Positions 39,830-52,582 of a DNA stretch of 64,000 bases are shown here, one piece after another. How positions within the stretch are numbered: the first letter of the stretch is position 1; every line of letters begins with the position of its first letter. The notes beneath the pieces are model-generated. The model ran no database searches and was not told the DNA's origin. It was given only the letters and a program-made list of their open reading frames with translations. The DNA lies in assembly GCF_039535235.1 (NCBI RefSeq), contig NZ_BAAAWU010000001.1, forward strand, positions 2,976,001 to 3,040,000, read 5' to 3'. Source of the DNA: Streptomyces roseoviridis (GTDB lineage Bacteria; Actinomycetota; Actinomycetes; Streptomycetales; Streptomycetaceae). A program made the translations under genes and the position numbers.

Positions 39830-39854
39830 CCGACCCACGCGGTCGGGCGTGTCG
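39830..39854 (-). promoter_or_regulatory. Conserved leader element upstream of rpsJ
   Basis: 25 nt matching 51789-51813 upstream of rpsL at 24 of 25 positions. On the coding strand it can form CCGACC-GCGTG-GGTCGG, a 6-bp hairpin. Same orientation and similar distance to the first gene in both translation operons. Confidence 0.6.
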
Positions 39855-40175
39855 CACTCCCTCTACGAAGAAGTCCCGAAGGATTTCCCAACCAAGGGGG
39901 TGCGGGCCCACAAACCCGCGAAGCCGGGGGCGGAACACCCACCGGGTGCCTGGTCGGCACCCCGCTGACACTTCCCGGAAGATTCCCGTACGTCCGCCCC
40001 TGAGAAGGGACGACGAGTACTGTGGGACTCGCTTCCGGTCCTCCCGGCGGGAGGCGCGCAGCATCGGCACTCAACCGAGCAACCCCGACAGTCTGCCATA
40101 CGCGGGCATGTGGTCGCCAATCGGGGCCCAAGACTGTACCCCACGTCACGCGGAGCTACACACAAGGGCGCGCCG

Positions 40176-40198
40176 GGTGAGCGACCGCGCCGCTCACC
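40176..40198 (-). terminator. Possible terminator of the 40230 gene
   Basis: An 8-bp perfect stem (40176-40183 with 40191-40198) and seven-base loop, 31 nt after the stop of the membrane protein gene. Confidence 0.5.
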
Positions 40199-40229
40199 AC
40201 GGCCGCGCGGTCCGGTGCGACGACGAGCC

Positions 40230-41417
40230 TCAGATGCGGGTCACCGTGCCGCACGCGCTGGGGAGCTCGTCGAGGTCCTTGCTGCGGTCGTACGGGTCGA
40301 CGGCGGGGCCGGACGGCTCGGGGGCCGCCGGATCGGCGTACCGGTCCTCGGTGAACGTGGGGTGGAAGTAGCCGTCCTCGGGACCGTCGCAGTCGTCGTT
40401 GCCGACGTTGGAGTCCCACGCGCTGACCCCGAGCCTGCCCGGCGTGGCCTCGAACCTCGCGGGGTCGGCCAGGGAGAAGGTGATCTGCCGGCGGACGACC
40501 GTGCGGGCCACCGACGCGGCGCCCGGCCCGGCCTTCGCGACGGGGTAGACGAAGGTGTAGTCGGTGTGGATCAGGACCTGGCCCGCGTCGGCGCCCTTGC
40601 CGTTCTCGACGCTCATCCGGCCACGGACCTTGACGACCGTGCCGACGGGCCGGACCTCCGCCGGGGAGAAGCGGCTGAAGAGCAGCGTGGGGTCGTTCCG
40701 CTCCGAGGGCCTGGCGAGGGCCTTCTCCATGCCGGACACGAGGTCCGGCTGCCTCGGGTCGAGCAGGCCGAGCGCACGCTCCGGCTTCCCGCCCCTGAGC
40801 ACCGCCGGGTCCAGATTCGCCGCCACCAGGAAGTCCTTGGAGCGCTTCAGCGCCGACTCGACCTGCGCCTTCGACATCCAGCCGGTCGCCTTCGCCGCCG
40901 GGAGCTCGATGCCGGCCGCGCCGTCGGCCCAGCGCAGGGCCGGGGAGCCGCGGAAGGGCTCCTTCAGGGTCGGGCGGTCAGGATCGACGTACTCCGGGGC
41001 CGCCGTCGGAGGAGCCGTCTCGGCGGCGAGGGGCGTGGCGTCCTCGGGGTGGTCGGTCCAGCTCGACGGGAGGGCCGAGGTCACGCCGTCCGGGAGCACG
41101 CCGGTCACCAGCTGGGGCCGCACGGCGATCAGCGCGAGCGCGACGGCCAGGGTGATGCCGACGACGGCCTTCACCCGGCGCCGACGGGCCGCGCGGCCGT
41201 TCATCTCCTGCCAGGCGGGGCCCGTGCGCCAGCCCGCCGGCTCCTGCCGCTTCGGCTGCTTCGACCGCTTCGGTGCCTTCGGCGGCTTCGGCGGCCTGGC
41301 CTTCCGCAGGGCCTTCTCCTGCTCCTCGGTACCGAGGCCCTGCTCCCGCGCGGCCTCGACGAACGCGGCCCATTCCGCGTCCGAGACCGACGGCTTGTCC
41401 GACGGCTTGTCGTCCAT
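40230..41417 (-). CDS. Hypothetical membrane-anchored protein
   Basis: A 395-aa protein from ATG 41417, chosen because it opens MDDKPSDKPSVSDAEWAAFV, while the upstream frame runs into the divergent gene. The cytoplasmic N-terminus is rich in Lys, Pro and Arg (KARPPKPPKAPKRSKQPKRQ); one transmembrane segment at about 93-115 (VKAVVGITLAVALALIAV) puts the C-terminal 280 residues outside. That domain includes VESALKRSKDFLVAANLDPA and ends DDCDGPEDGYFHPTFTEDRY. I do not recognise a family with a known role. Confidence 0.75.
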   Translation of the reverse strand: MDDKPSDKPSVSDAEWAAFVEAAREQGLGTEEQEKALRKARPPKPPKAPKRSKQPKRQEPAGWRTGPAWQEMNGRAARRRRVKAVVGITLAVALALIAVRPQLVTGVLPDGVTSALPSSWTDHPEDATPLAAETAPPTAAPEYVDPDRPTLKEPFRGSPALRWADGAAGIELPAAKATGWMSKAQVESALKRSKDFLVAANLDPAVLRGGKPERALGLLDPRQPDLVSGMEKALARPSERNDPTLLFSRFSPAEVRPVGTVVKVRGRMSVENGKGADAGQVLIHTDYTFVYPVAKAGPGAASVARTVVRRQITFSLADPARFEATPGRLGVSAWDSNVGNDDCDGPEDGYFHPTFTEDRYADPAAPEPSGPAVDPYDRSKDLDELPSACGTVTRI

Positions 41418-41538
41418 GTGTCCCACCCCTGTGCTGCACGATGCGATCCGGACGTTCTCATGGCGCCGGAGCGGTGGAGCGGGCAGGTCAGGGCTCTTGA
41501 TCAGTTCGTGACCGAGCCGGGCCGGGCAGTCGCCGGAC

Positions 41539-42333
41539 ATGCGCACCAGCGACGAGATCTACCACCGGGTGCTCTGGGACCCGCGCCTCGACGCGGAGCG
41601 CTTCGTGATGGGCGTCGCCGAGCGCGGCACGGACCGGCCGACCCGGCTCGCCCTGACCGACTTCGCACCCGGCGGTGACATCCCCTGGCACCGCGTACTC
41701 TTCTTCGAGGCCGACGGCGAGCTCATCTGGGACCGCAGGACCGGGCTCGACCGCCTCGACGACTCCCCGGCGGGCCGGGCCCACGCCGAGGTACTGGCCG
41801 TCCCGCCCACCCACCGCACCGCCCTGGCATGGCTGCCGCCGGCCGGCCTGTGGGAGCCGGTGCAGAGCATCCGCCGCGTCCACGACCGGCAGATCGGGCG
41901 CTGGCCCCCGCACGTGAACGTCGTCTACGGATTCGTCCCCGAGGCCGACTTCCCGCGCGCGATCCCGCTCGTCGCCGCCGCCCTGCGGACCGTCCCGCCG
42001 TTCCGCGCCCGGCTCCGCGGGGTGCGCTGGTTCCGGCACCGTACGGACGCCACCGTCTGGCTCGACCCGGCGGCGGCCGGCCCCGAGCCGTGGCGGCGCC
42101 TACGCGAAGCCCTGGAGGAACGGTTCCCGCTGTGCGTCGACGACCGCGGTTTCACCCCGCACCTGTCGCTCGGCCGCAGCCGCGAGCCCGCCGTCCTGGC
42201 GGCCGAGTGCGAGGAACGGCTCGGCACGACGAGCGTCCCGGTCGAGGCGCTGGCACTGCTCGCCCGGCACGGCGACGAGCCCATGCGGGTGAAGGCCGTG
42301 GTGCCGCTCGGCGACACCTCCGCACACCGCTGA
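41539..42333 (+). CDS. MJ1316 (DUF504) domain fused to 2H phosphoesterase, probable RNA end-processing protein
   Basis: A 264-aa two-domain protein. Residues 1-85 match the MJ1316/DUF504 domain: [13 protein letters not shown] and [20 protein letters not shown]. Residues about 100-260 are a 2H phosphoesterase (LigT/2'-5' RNA ligase-like), with its two histidine motifs as [10 protein letters not shown] (His125) and TPHLSLGR (His208). 2H enzymes act on 2',5' or cyclic 2',3' phosphates; the MJ1316 domain has been predicted to recognise RNA ends with cyclic phosphates. The fusion therefore suggests RNA repair. It diverges from the gene at 40230 and stands alone. Confidence 0.8.
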   Translation: MRTSDEIYHRVLWDPRLDAERFVMGVAERGTDRPTRLALTDFAPGGDIPWHRVLFFEADGELIWDRRTGLDRLDDSPAGRAHAEVLAVPPTHRTALAWLPPAGLWEPVQSIRRVHDRQIGRWPPHVNVVYGFVPEADFPRAIPLVAAALRTVPPFRARLRGVRWFRHRTDATVWLDPAAAGPEPWRRLREALEERFPLCVDDRGFTPHLSLGRSREPAVLAAECEERLGTTSVPVEALALLARHGDEPMRVKAVVPLGDTSAHR

Positions 42334-42423
42334 ACCCCGGTCGCGGAAAATCCGTCTAGCCGGACGCACACACGTACACGACACGCACACCAGCTGCACC
42401 GACGCACAGGGGACCGACGAGCG

Positions 42424-44428
42424 GTGGACAACAGAAGAGTGGCGCGGCGCACCGTGCTCGCCGGAGCCGCCGCCGTCGCCGCGGCCGTCGCCGGCTGCTC
42501 CGTACCCGCACCGCCCAGCAGCGCGGCCACCGCCGACCCGGCGCCGGGCCGGCCCATAGCGCACAGTGCCGGCCGGGCGCTGCTCATGCAGTTCGCCGCG
42601 CACCCGGACGACGACCTGTACTTCATGAACCCCGACACCCAGCGGCTGCTCGACGCCGGGGTTCCGCTCGTCTCCGTGTACGTCACCGCCGGCGAGCACA
42701 CCGGCAAGAACTGGATCAAGGGCATGCCGGAGACCCCGCCCGACAAGGCCGCCTACTCCTCCGCCCGCCACCAGGGGCTGCGCCAGTCGTACGCGCAAGC
42801 GATCGGCGCGGAGAAGTTCACGCCCTGGCGGAAGGGGGTCGTCGCCCTCGCCGGCGGACGGCGGTGCGAGGTGAACACCCTCGTCCACGGCGGGCGCCGG
42901 GTCGAGCTGGTCTTCCTCGACCTGCCCATGCACACCACCCGCCGCTACATGGCGCTGCCCGCCCTGTGGGAGGACCGGGCCCTCGAACTGCGCACCCACC
43001 TGTCCGCCGGCTCCCCCGTCACCCGCGCCGACACCTACGACCACGGGCAGCTGATCGAGGTCCTCGCCGGGCTCCTGGCCCGCTACCGGCCCACCGTCGT
43101 GCACACCCTCGACCCCGATCCGGACATCCAGATCAGCGACGAGGCCACCCGCAAGCGGGACAGCGAGCAGCCCGGCTACTCCGACCACGGCGACCACACC
43201 GCCGTCGCCTGCTTCACCTGGGCCGCGCTGCTGCGGTGGGTCGCCGACGCCACCGCGGGCGGGGGACCGGTGCCGCCCTTCACCACCACCGCCTTCCGCG
43301 GCTACTACAACCGGCACTGGCCGAAGAACCTGCCGCCCCGGGTCCTCGCGGAGAAGGCCGCCCACCTCGTCCCGTACGGCGGCGATCCGGACTGGGACTG
43401 CGGCAACCCCTCCGGCTGCGGCGACTACGGCGTCGGCGGCGACCGTCCGCTGACCAACAAGAAGGGCTGGGTGCGCTCCACCCACTACCGCTGGCCCGCT
43501 CCCGGTCCGGCCGTCGCCGAGGAGCCGGGCGGGCGGCTCGCCGCGTACGGCGTGCTGGGGCTGCGCGCGGTCCGCTGGCGCGAGGTCTCCCCCGGCTCCG
43601 GCCGCTTCGGCGAGCCCGAGGACCTGGGCGGCGGTCCCCTGGCGCCCGCCCTCGCCCCTGCGACGCTCGGCGACGGCCGGGTGCTGCTGTTCGGGGTGCG
43701 CTTCGCCGCCCTGTCCGGCCGCGGCGGCCCGAACCGGCGCGAGGTCGTCCTCCTGGAGCAGCGCTCCCCCGGCGGCCCGTTCCTCGCCTGGCGGGGCCTC
43801 GGCAACCCCGAGCGCGGGGACGACCGGGGCCGGCGGATCGGCGCGCCGGTGGCGGTCACCGGCGCCGACGGCCGCGTGCACCTCTTCGTACGGAACGCGG
43901 ACAAGGGCGTGTCGACGCGGGTACGGGCGGCCGACGGCAGCTGGAGCGCGTGGCGGGCGCTGCCCGGCGACGGCTCGGGGGACGAGGTGCAGGACGGTCT
44001 GACGGCGCTGGCCGACGCGGCGGGCCGGGTCCACGTCCTGGCGGCGGGCCGCACCGCCGTGCGCCACTGGACCGACGGCTCCCCCGCCGAGCCGCTCCCC
44101 CTGGCCGGCGACCCGGTCGCCGCGGTCCCGGCCCCGGGTCCGGCCGGTGTCCAGGTCTACTACCGCGCCCCGGCCGACGCTTCGCTCCGCGCCACTCCCG
44201 GCGAGGCCCCCCGCCTTCGTCGGCTACGGCCTGCTCACCGCCGCCCCCGGCCCGGGCGGCCCCGTCCTCCTGGGCCGCGACGAGCGCCACCGGGTCCAGC
44301 TGCACCGCGGCGGCCGGCTGTCCGTCCGTGCGTCGGGCGTCGTCCCGACGGGCGATCCGGTGCTGCACCGGGGCACGGCGGTGGTGGGGATGGGGGCGGA
44401 CGCCCGGCCGTGGGTGTGGCGGCCGTGA
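42424..44428 (+). CDS. PIG-L family deacetylase lipoprotein with C-terminal beta-propeller; frame disrupted near 44207
   Basis: Starts GTG 42424 with an Arg-Arg signal (DNRRVARRTVLAGAAAVAAA) and lipobox VAGC (Cys25). The PIG-L/LmbE deacetylase domain (about 50-330) has the zinc motif AAHPDDD (His60-Asp63) and a later HGDH-like DHGDHTAV. Residues about 360 onward form WxAW-type propeller repeats (GSWSAWRALPGDG, GRVHVLAAG). The first frame runs on to 44436 as Arg/Pro-rich nonsense, whereas the propeller continues in the next frame (FVGYGLLTAAPGPGGPVLLG to VWRP, stop 44426-44428). A run of six C at 44207-44212 is the likely indel site: real frameshift or sequencing error. Confidence 0.75.
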
Positions 44429-44467
44429 CGCCGTGACGCCGTGACGACGAGGCCGTGAGTACGCGAA

Positions 44468-44499
44468 AGGGCCCGCCTCCCGGGAAGGAGGCGGGCCCT
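44468..44499. terminator. Bidirectional terminator between PIG-L gene and PGRP amidase
   Basis: A perfect 13-bp stem (44468-44480 with 44487-44499) with a six-base loop lies between the two converging genes. Confidence 0.85.
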
Positions 44500-44526
44500 A
44501 ACTCCGCGGCCGGTCAGGTCACGAGG

Positions 44527-47235
44527 CTACTGGCGCTTGACGAAGTAGCCGGTGATGTCGGCGAGCAGGTCGACGGAACCGAACTTGTTGTAGAAGCTCA
44601 CCTTGCCGTCGGCGCTGACCGGCACGACGACCAGGTTCGGGATGGTGAGTCCCTTGGTGAAGTTCAGGTTCGACACCGCCGGGACCGTCGGTCCGGCCGG
44701 GTAGACGGAGACGTAGCCGCCCGAGGTCGGGTTGGTCACCGTCACGTTGAGCACGACGGCGGTCGCGCCGGCCGGGACACCGCCCGTGCCCGCGACGTTC
44801 AGCGTCACGAAGCTGTCGGCGGCGACGGAGCCCTGGGGCACGCCGAGGCCGGAGCGGGTGTCCATCAGCCGCTTGGGGCCGATGTTGATGTGGGCCGCGC
44901 CGCCCGGGTCGGCCGAGAAGAAGCCGGTGACGTCGGCGAGCAGGTCCACGGAACCGAACGCGTTGTAGAAGCTGACCTTGCCGCCCTCACCGATGGGGAC
45001 GATCACGAGGTTCGGGATCGTCTGCCCGGCGGCGAAGTTGAGGTTCGAGACGCCGGGGCGGGTGCCGCCGCTCGGGTAGGCGGCGACCCAGCTGCCCGAG
45101 GTCGGGGCGGTCGCCGTCACGTTCATGATCACGGCGGTGGCGTCGGCCGGGATGCCGTTGGCACCGGCGACCTGGAGCTCGACCGTACCGGCCGGGCCCA
45201 CCTTGCCCCGGGTCACGCCCGTGCCGTAGCGGGTGTCCATGATCCGCTGCGGCTCGACGCTGGTGTGGGTGGAGCCGCTGGTGTCCTTGGCGTAGTAGCC
45301 GGTGACGTCGGCCAGCAGGTCGACGGAGCCGAACGCGTTGTAGAAGCGCACCTTGCCGTCGATCACCGGGACGGTGACCAGGTTCGGGATGGTCTTGCCG
45401 GCGGTGAAGTTGAGGCTGGACGCGGTGGGGCGGTTCGTGCCGTTCGGGTAGACGGTGACGTAGCCGCCGGAGGTCGGGGCGGTCGCCGTCACGTTGAGCA
45501 CGACGGCGCCGACGCCGGTCGTCGGGATCCCGGCCTTGCCGGTGACCTGGAGGACGACCTCGCCGCCGGGGCCGACCTTGGCCTTGGTGACGCCGAGACC
45601 GGTACGGGTGTCCATGAGCCTGGCCGGGGCGACCGGCTTGAAGGTCTTCGGCCCGGGGACGGTCACGGTGACGGCCGGGGAGGTGGTCACCTTGCCGGAC
45701 GTGTGCGTGGCGCGGACCTTGACGGTGTGGTCGCCGTAGCCGCCGACGTTGACCGAGGCGGTGCGCATGTGGCCCCAGCTCCAGGTGGCGACCTGGTCGT
45801 CGACGAGCACCTCGAACTTGTGGATGAAGGTGTTCGACGTGGTCGTGCCCCAGTTCACGGTGACCGGGCCGGGCGTCTCGTAACCGGCCCCGGCCGGGGT
45901 GGCGCCGCCGGTGAGGCTGCTGATGGCGAGGTTGGCGACGGTGCCGGTGGCGTACGAGCGGATCTTCGACAGCTGCGGATAGAGCTTGTCACCGGGGCAC
46001 TCGGTGTTGAAGCCGTCGCGGTGACCGTTGATGGCGTTGAAGGTGTACTGCTGCTGCGGCGTGAACTTGGCCCCGTAGTAGTTGCTCAGCGTCTCCTTCG
46101 CCGGGTCGCCACCCGCCGTGAGGATCGCCTTGCCGCCGGGGTCCACCCCGTACTGGCCGAGCTTGTACGCGATGATCTTCGAGACCGAGGCGAGCGCCGC
46201 TTCGGACGCTGCCTCCGTCATGTAGTTGCCGATGATGGAGATACCGGTCGACTCGGCGTTCCAGCCGTAGGAGTGCGCACCCATGACCGGCTGGTCGATG
46301 CCGCCCTTACGGCCTTCGAAGATCGTGCCGCACTTGTCAACGAAGAAGTTGTAGCCGATGTCCCGCCATCCCTTGACCCTCATGTGGTAGTCGAGGATGC
46401 CCTGGACGATGCTCGCCGACTGGGAGCACTCGTACGGCTCGCCGGCGGTGTGGTGCACGAATGCGGCCTTGATCTTGCCGCCCGGCAGGTAGAGGGGTGG
46501 CTCGACGACCTTGCTCTCGTCCACACCCCACTGGGCGCGCGTGACGACCTTCGGCTGAGGAGCGGTCGACGGCGGTCCCGGGACGGTCGGCGGAGTGTTC
46601 ACGTCATCCGCGGCGAAGGCGGCCGGCTCGATGCCGAGGTCACCGTTCTGCTCGGCTGCGGCGCCCGCACCATGGGGGTCGATCATGTTGAGCGTGAGGC
46701 CCGCGGGCAGGGTGCCGGCCGCGGCGCCGTCGCTGATCCGGACCTCCGCGCCATCGGAAGGCCCGGTCCACAGCGGCTCCGTGGAGCCGCGGGCATCCTC
46801 TTCGCCGTCCATGCCGGAAGGCTGCGGCTCCAGCTCGATCCAGTCCGACCACTCACCGGTTTCGATGCTGCGGGTGCGCGCCTCGATGGTGCCCTTGATC
46901 TTCGCCTTCGGGTCCGTCCAGGACACGCCGAGCAGACCGAAGGGCTCCGTGTCGCGGCGCGAGAGCACCGCCTCGCCGTTGCCCTTGCCGGTCAGCGCGA
47001 GCTTGTGGAGCTCGCTCTTCTCGGCGGCGCCTCGACCTCCCGCACCGGTGTACAGGCTCGGCGCGCTCGCCTTGTCGTCCTCGGTCCCGAAGACCGCCCC
47101 GTTCGCCGCGGCCTGGAAGGCCAGGACGGTGATGCCCGCGAGGGCGGCACCCATCGCCGTACGACGTATCCGCTTGCCCGTTTTGCGACGTGCTCGACGT
47201 CCCGATCTCAAGTTGTCTCCACCCCTAATGGTCAT
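44527..47235 (-). CDS. Secreted PGRP-type N-acetylmuramoyl-L-alanine amidase with three C-terminal repeats
   Basis: A 902-aa secreted protein. An Arg-rich start and hydrophobic stretch (TAMGAALAGITVLAFQAAAN) form the signal peptide. The amidase_2/PGRP domain (about 230-430) has VVTRAQWGVDES, AAFVHHTAG, GYNFFVDKCGTIFEGRKGG and INGHRDGFNTECPG with zinc-ligand His/Cys. A short beta domain follows, then three repeats of about 110 residues (each RLMDTRTGLGV ... LNFTAGKTIPNLV ... VDLLADVTGYY), probably wall- or surface-binding. The ATG at 47235 has a poor Shine-Dalgarno; TTG 47211 has GGTGGAG five bases upstream and may be the true start. Confidence 0.88.
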   Translation of the reverse strand: MTIRGGDNLRSGRRARRKTGKRIRRTAMGAALAGITVLAFQAAANGAVFGTEDDKASAPSLYTGAGGRGAAEKSELHKLALTGKGNGEAVLSRRDTEPFGLLGVSWTDPKAKIKGTIEARTRSIETGEWSDWIELEPQPSGMDGEEDARGSTEPLWTGPSDGAEVRISDGAAAGTLPAGLTLNMIDPHGAGAAAEQNGDLGIEPAAFAADDVNTPPTVPGPPSTAPQPKVVTRAQWGVDESKVVEPPLYLPGGKIKAAFVHHTAGEPYECSQSASIVQGILDYHMRVKGWRDIGYNFFVDKCGTIFEGRKGGIDQPVMGAHSYGWNAESTGISIIGNYMTEAASEAALASVSKIIAYKLGQYGVDPGGKAILTAGGDPAKETLSNYYGAKFTPQQQYTFNAINGHRDGFNTECPGDKLYPQLSKIRSYATGTVANLAISSLTGGATPAGAGYETPGPVTVNWGTTTSNTFIHKFEVLVDDQVATWSWGHMRTASVNVGGYGDHTVKVRATHTSGKVTTSPAVTVTVPGPKTFKPVAPARLMDTRTGLGVTKAKVGPGGEVVLQVTGKAGIPTTGVGAVVLNVTATAPTSGGYVTVYPNGTNRPTASSLNFTAGKTIPNLVTVPVIDGKVRFYNAFGSVDLLADVTGYYAKDTSGSTHTSVEPQRIMDTRYGTGVTRGKVGPAGTVELQVAGANGIPADATAVIMNVTATAPTSGSWVAAYPSGGTRPGVSNLNFAAGQTIPNLVIVPIGEGGKVSFYNAFGSVDLLADVTGFFSADPGGAAHINIGPKRLMDTRSGLGVPQGSVAADSFVTLNVAGTGGVPAGATAVVLNVTVTNPTSGGYVSVYPAGPTVPAVSNLNFTKGLTIPNLVVVPVSADGKVSFYNKFGSVDLLADITGYFVKRQ

Positions 47236-47299
47236 GACACAACCGACCGGCGCACTCTACGGGACGTCAGGTTTGCGTTTGCCACCGGGGGGTAAAGCA

Positions 47300-47335
47300 G
47301 AGGACCCCGCGCCGCCGAAGCGGTGCGGGGTCCTC
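47300..47335 (-). terminator. Intrinsic terminator downstream of tuf
   Basis: An 11-bp outer stem (47300-47310 with 47325-47335) continues into an inner CCGC-CGAA-GCGG tetraloop hairpin, 50 nt past the tuf stop. Strong end of the str operon. Confidence 0.85.
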
Positions 47336-47385
47336 GTGGGAGCTCTGTCGAGCTACCAGGTCAAACCACCGAAGTTCGTGAGAAC

Positions 47386-48579
<1,194 letters not shown>

Positions 48580-48728
48580 TGGGGTCCTCCTGGAGTGGTT
48601 CTGAACGCCTTGCTTCATCGGCGCCAGGTGATCTTTGCTGGGATGCCAGGCGCCGGGGCCCGATCCTCGGGTTTCGGGGGCTGAGCCCCGGCGACTGGTG
48701 TCAAGCCTAAAGCGTGAACTCGGGAGAG

Positions 48729-50855
<2,127 letters not shown>

Positions 50856-50894
50856 AAGGCTTCAGTCTTCTCTCGGTCTCGATGTGGGTTGCGA

Positions 50895-51365
50895 CTACCA
50901 GCGGTAGTGCGCGAAGGCCTTGTTGGACTCGGCCATCTTGTGCGTGTCCTCACGCTTCTTGACCGAAGCACCGAGGCCGTTCGAGGCGTCCAGGAGCTCG
51001 TTCATGAGGCGCTCGGTCATGGTCTTCTCGCGACGGGCGCGGGAGTAGCCGACCAGCCAGCGCAGCGCGAGGGTGGAGGCGCGACCGGGCTTGACCTCGA
51101 TCGGCACCTGGTAGGTGGCGCCACCGACACGACGGGACTTGACCTCGAGGGACGGCTTCACGTTCTCGAGGGCGCGCTTCAGCGTGATGACCGGGTCCTG
51201 GCCGGTCTTCTCACGAAGACCCTCCATGGCGCCGTACACGATGCGCTCGGCGGTGGAACGCTTGCCGTCCAGCAGGATCTTGTTGATCAGCGAGGTGACA
51301 AGAGGAGAGCTGTAGACCGGGTCGATGATGACCGGGCGCTTCGGGGCGGGGCCCTTACGAGGCAT
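50895..51365 (-). CDS. rpsG: 30S ribosomal protein S7
   Basis: A 156-aa S7: [40 protein letters not shown] and [20 protein letters not shown] are conserved. Two bases separate it from rpsL. Confidence 0.98.
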   Translation of the reverse strand: MPRKGPAPKRPVIIDPVYSSPLVTSLINKILLDGKRSTAERIVYGAMEGLREKTGQDPVITLKRALENVKPSLEVKSRRVGGATYQVPIEVKPGRASTLALRWLVGYSRARREKTMTERLMNELLDASNGLGASVKKREDTHKMAESNKAFAHYRW

Positions 51366-51367
51366 TC

Positions 51368-51739
51368 TTACTTCTCCTTCTTGGCGCCGTAGCGGCTGCG
51401 AGCCTGCTTACGGTTCTTGACGCCCTGCGTGTCGAGGGAACCGCGGATGATCTTGTAACGAACACCCGGCAGGTCCTTCACACGGCCACCGCGCACGAGC
51501 ACGATCGAGTGCTCCTGCAGGTTGTGACCCTCACCCGGAATGTAGGCCGTGACCTCGATGCCGGAGGTCAGACGCACACGCGCGACCTTCCGCAGCGCCG
51601 AGTTCGGCTTCTTCGGGGTGGTCGTGAACACACGCGTGCAGACGCCGCGGCGCTGAGGGGAACCCTCGAGTGCGGGCGTCTTGTTCTTCTCGACCTTGTC
51701 CTGCCGGCCCTTACGGACCAGCTGCTGGATCGTAGGCAC
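51368..51739 (-). CDS. rpsL: 30S ribosomal protein S12
   Basis: A 123-aa S12: [40 protein letters not shown] and [17 protein letters not shown]. Lys43 and Lys88, the positions changed in streptomycin-resistant mutants, are both Lys, so this is the wild-type, drug-sensitive allele. It is the first gene of the str operon. Confidence 0.98.
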   Translation of the reverse strand: MPTIQQLVRKGRQDKVEKNKTPALEGSPQRRGVCTRVFTTTPKKPNSALRKVARVRLTSGIEVTAYIPGEGHNLQEHSIVLVRGGRVKDLPGVRYKIIRGSLDTQGVKNRKQARSRYGAKKEK

Positions 51740-51788
51740 TACTTCTCCGGTTTCTGTGTGCCGTCGGTAAAACTAACCTGGAACGTCG

Positions 51789-51813
51789 CCGACCCACGCG
51801 GTCGGGTGTGTCG
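51789..51813 (-). promoter_or_regulatory. Conserved leader element upstream of rpsL
   Basis: 24 of 25 bases identical to 39830-39854 upstream of rpsJ, same strand, 50-74 nt before the rpsL ATG. It can form a 6-bp hairpin with GCGTG loop and lies in the untranslated leader downstream of the promoter below. Confidence 0.6.
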
Positions 51814-51932
51814 AATCGCGCGGACCCCCGCCATGGGCGGGGAAGGGCGCGGATTGCGGTGGCCGGTCTCGGATTCAGCGTGCGGTTGAGGACACGCACA
51901 CGACTCCGGGCACACCCCAGGCACAAGGCATG

Positions 51933-51961
51933 AGCGTACCTATCGCATGGACTCCGGTCAA
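51933..51961 (-). promoter_or_regulatory. Putative vegetative promoter of the str operon
   Basis: The minus strand reads TTGACC (51961-51956), a 17-bp spacer and TACGCT (51938-51933). This fits the HrdB consensus and would give a leader of about 185 nt before rpsL. Confidence 0.6.
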
Positions 51962-52060
51962 AACAAATGCCCACGCGCAGGCTCCCCCGCCGACGTGGGA
52001 GAACGCAGCGACGACGGGTCGCGGCGGACGCGGGGCGACGGGGAGGCGGTGGGGGCGGGC

Positions 52061-52216
52061 GGAGGCGGGCCCGCGTCGAGGGCGGCGGGCCGGGCCGCGG
52101 ACGGATGGCCGGTGGGCGGCGACCGGGGAGCGGCGGGCGGAGGCGGGCACGCATCGGGGGCGGCGGGCCGGGCCGCGGACGGACGACCGGTGGGCGGCGG
52201 CCGGGGAGCGGTGGGC
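52061..52216. repeat. Imperfect 78-bp tandem repeat, two copies
   Basis: 52061-52138 and 52139-52216 align without gaps; they differ at only a handful of positions (for example the segments GCCCGCGTCGAG and GCACGCATCGGG). GC-rich, no coding support. Confidence 0.85.
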
Positions 52217-52363
52217 GGCGACGACCTTGGGACCGACGGTCGACCAGGGCCGGGACCGCGGACCGGAGGCGGCCCGGTCGGCGGCGGACCGGGGCCCTGT
52301 CAGGTCCGGGGCCAGGATCAGGGCCGGGGCCTGGGCCTGGGCCGGAGCAGGGCCGGGGCCTGG

Positions 52364-52497
52364 GCCACGGCCGGCGCGGGACCTGGGGGTGTCACGCCGG
52401 TGCGGCCCGGGATGCGGATCGATGCGGCCCGGGGCGGTGCCCGGTCAGGGCCACGGCCGGCGCGGGACCTGGGGGTGTCACGCCGGTGCGGCCCGGG
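52364..52497. repeat. 48-bp perfect direct repeat
   Basis: Copies at 52364-52411 and 52450-52497 are identical (beginning GCCACGGCCGGCGCGGGACC) and 86 bp apart. Together with the tandem repeat just upstream they mark a recombination-prone spacer between the str operon and the phage-tail-like region. Confidence 0.9.
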
Positions 52498-52582
52498 GCG
52501 GTGCTCCGTGCGACCCGGGGCATGGATCGGCGCGGCCCCGGGAGGCGAGTCGGCGCGGTCCCGGACGGATCCGGGACCGCGG

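Larger units (their letters stand above)
39767..40229 (-). other. Promoter and leader region of the S10 cluster (463 bp, no gene)
   Basis: No gene is supported. Reading on the minus strand, it contains a hairpin that could end the upstream membrane protein gene, then the presumptive S10 promoter (I could not assign convincing hexamers), then a 25-nt element shared with the rpsL leader, 63-88 nt before the rpsJ start. Short low-complexity patches are present. Confidence 0.6.
51740..52582. other. str operon leader plus GC-rich repeat spacer (843 bp, no gene supported)
   Basis: The part nearest rpsL holds its leader with the shared 25-nt element and a good promoter. From about 51990 to 52580 the sequence is low-complexity Gly/Arg/Pro-coding DNA in which all plus frames stay open simply through lack of A and T. 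It has a 78-bp tandem repeat and a 48-bp direct repeat. None of the frames has a ribosome binding site or recognisable product. Confidence 0.7.

Noticed and set aside
44455..47295. 946-aa plus-strand open frame
   Set aside because: Antisense shadow of the PGRP amidase; its apparent repeats merely mirror the amidase repeats.
52061..52497. Repeats as a CRISPR array
   Set aside because: Only two copies each, of 78 and 48 bp, without regular unique spacers and without cas genes.
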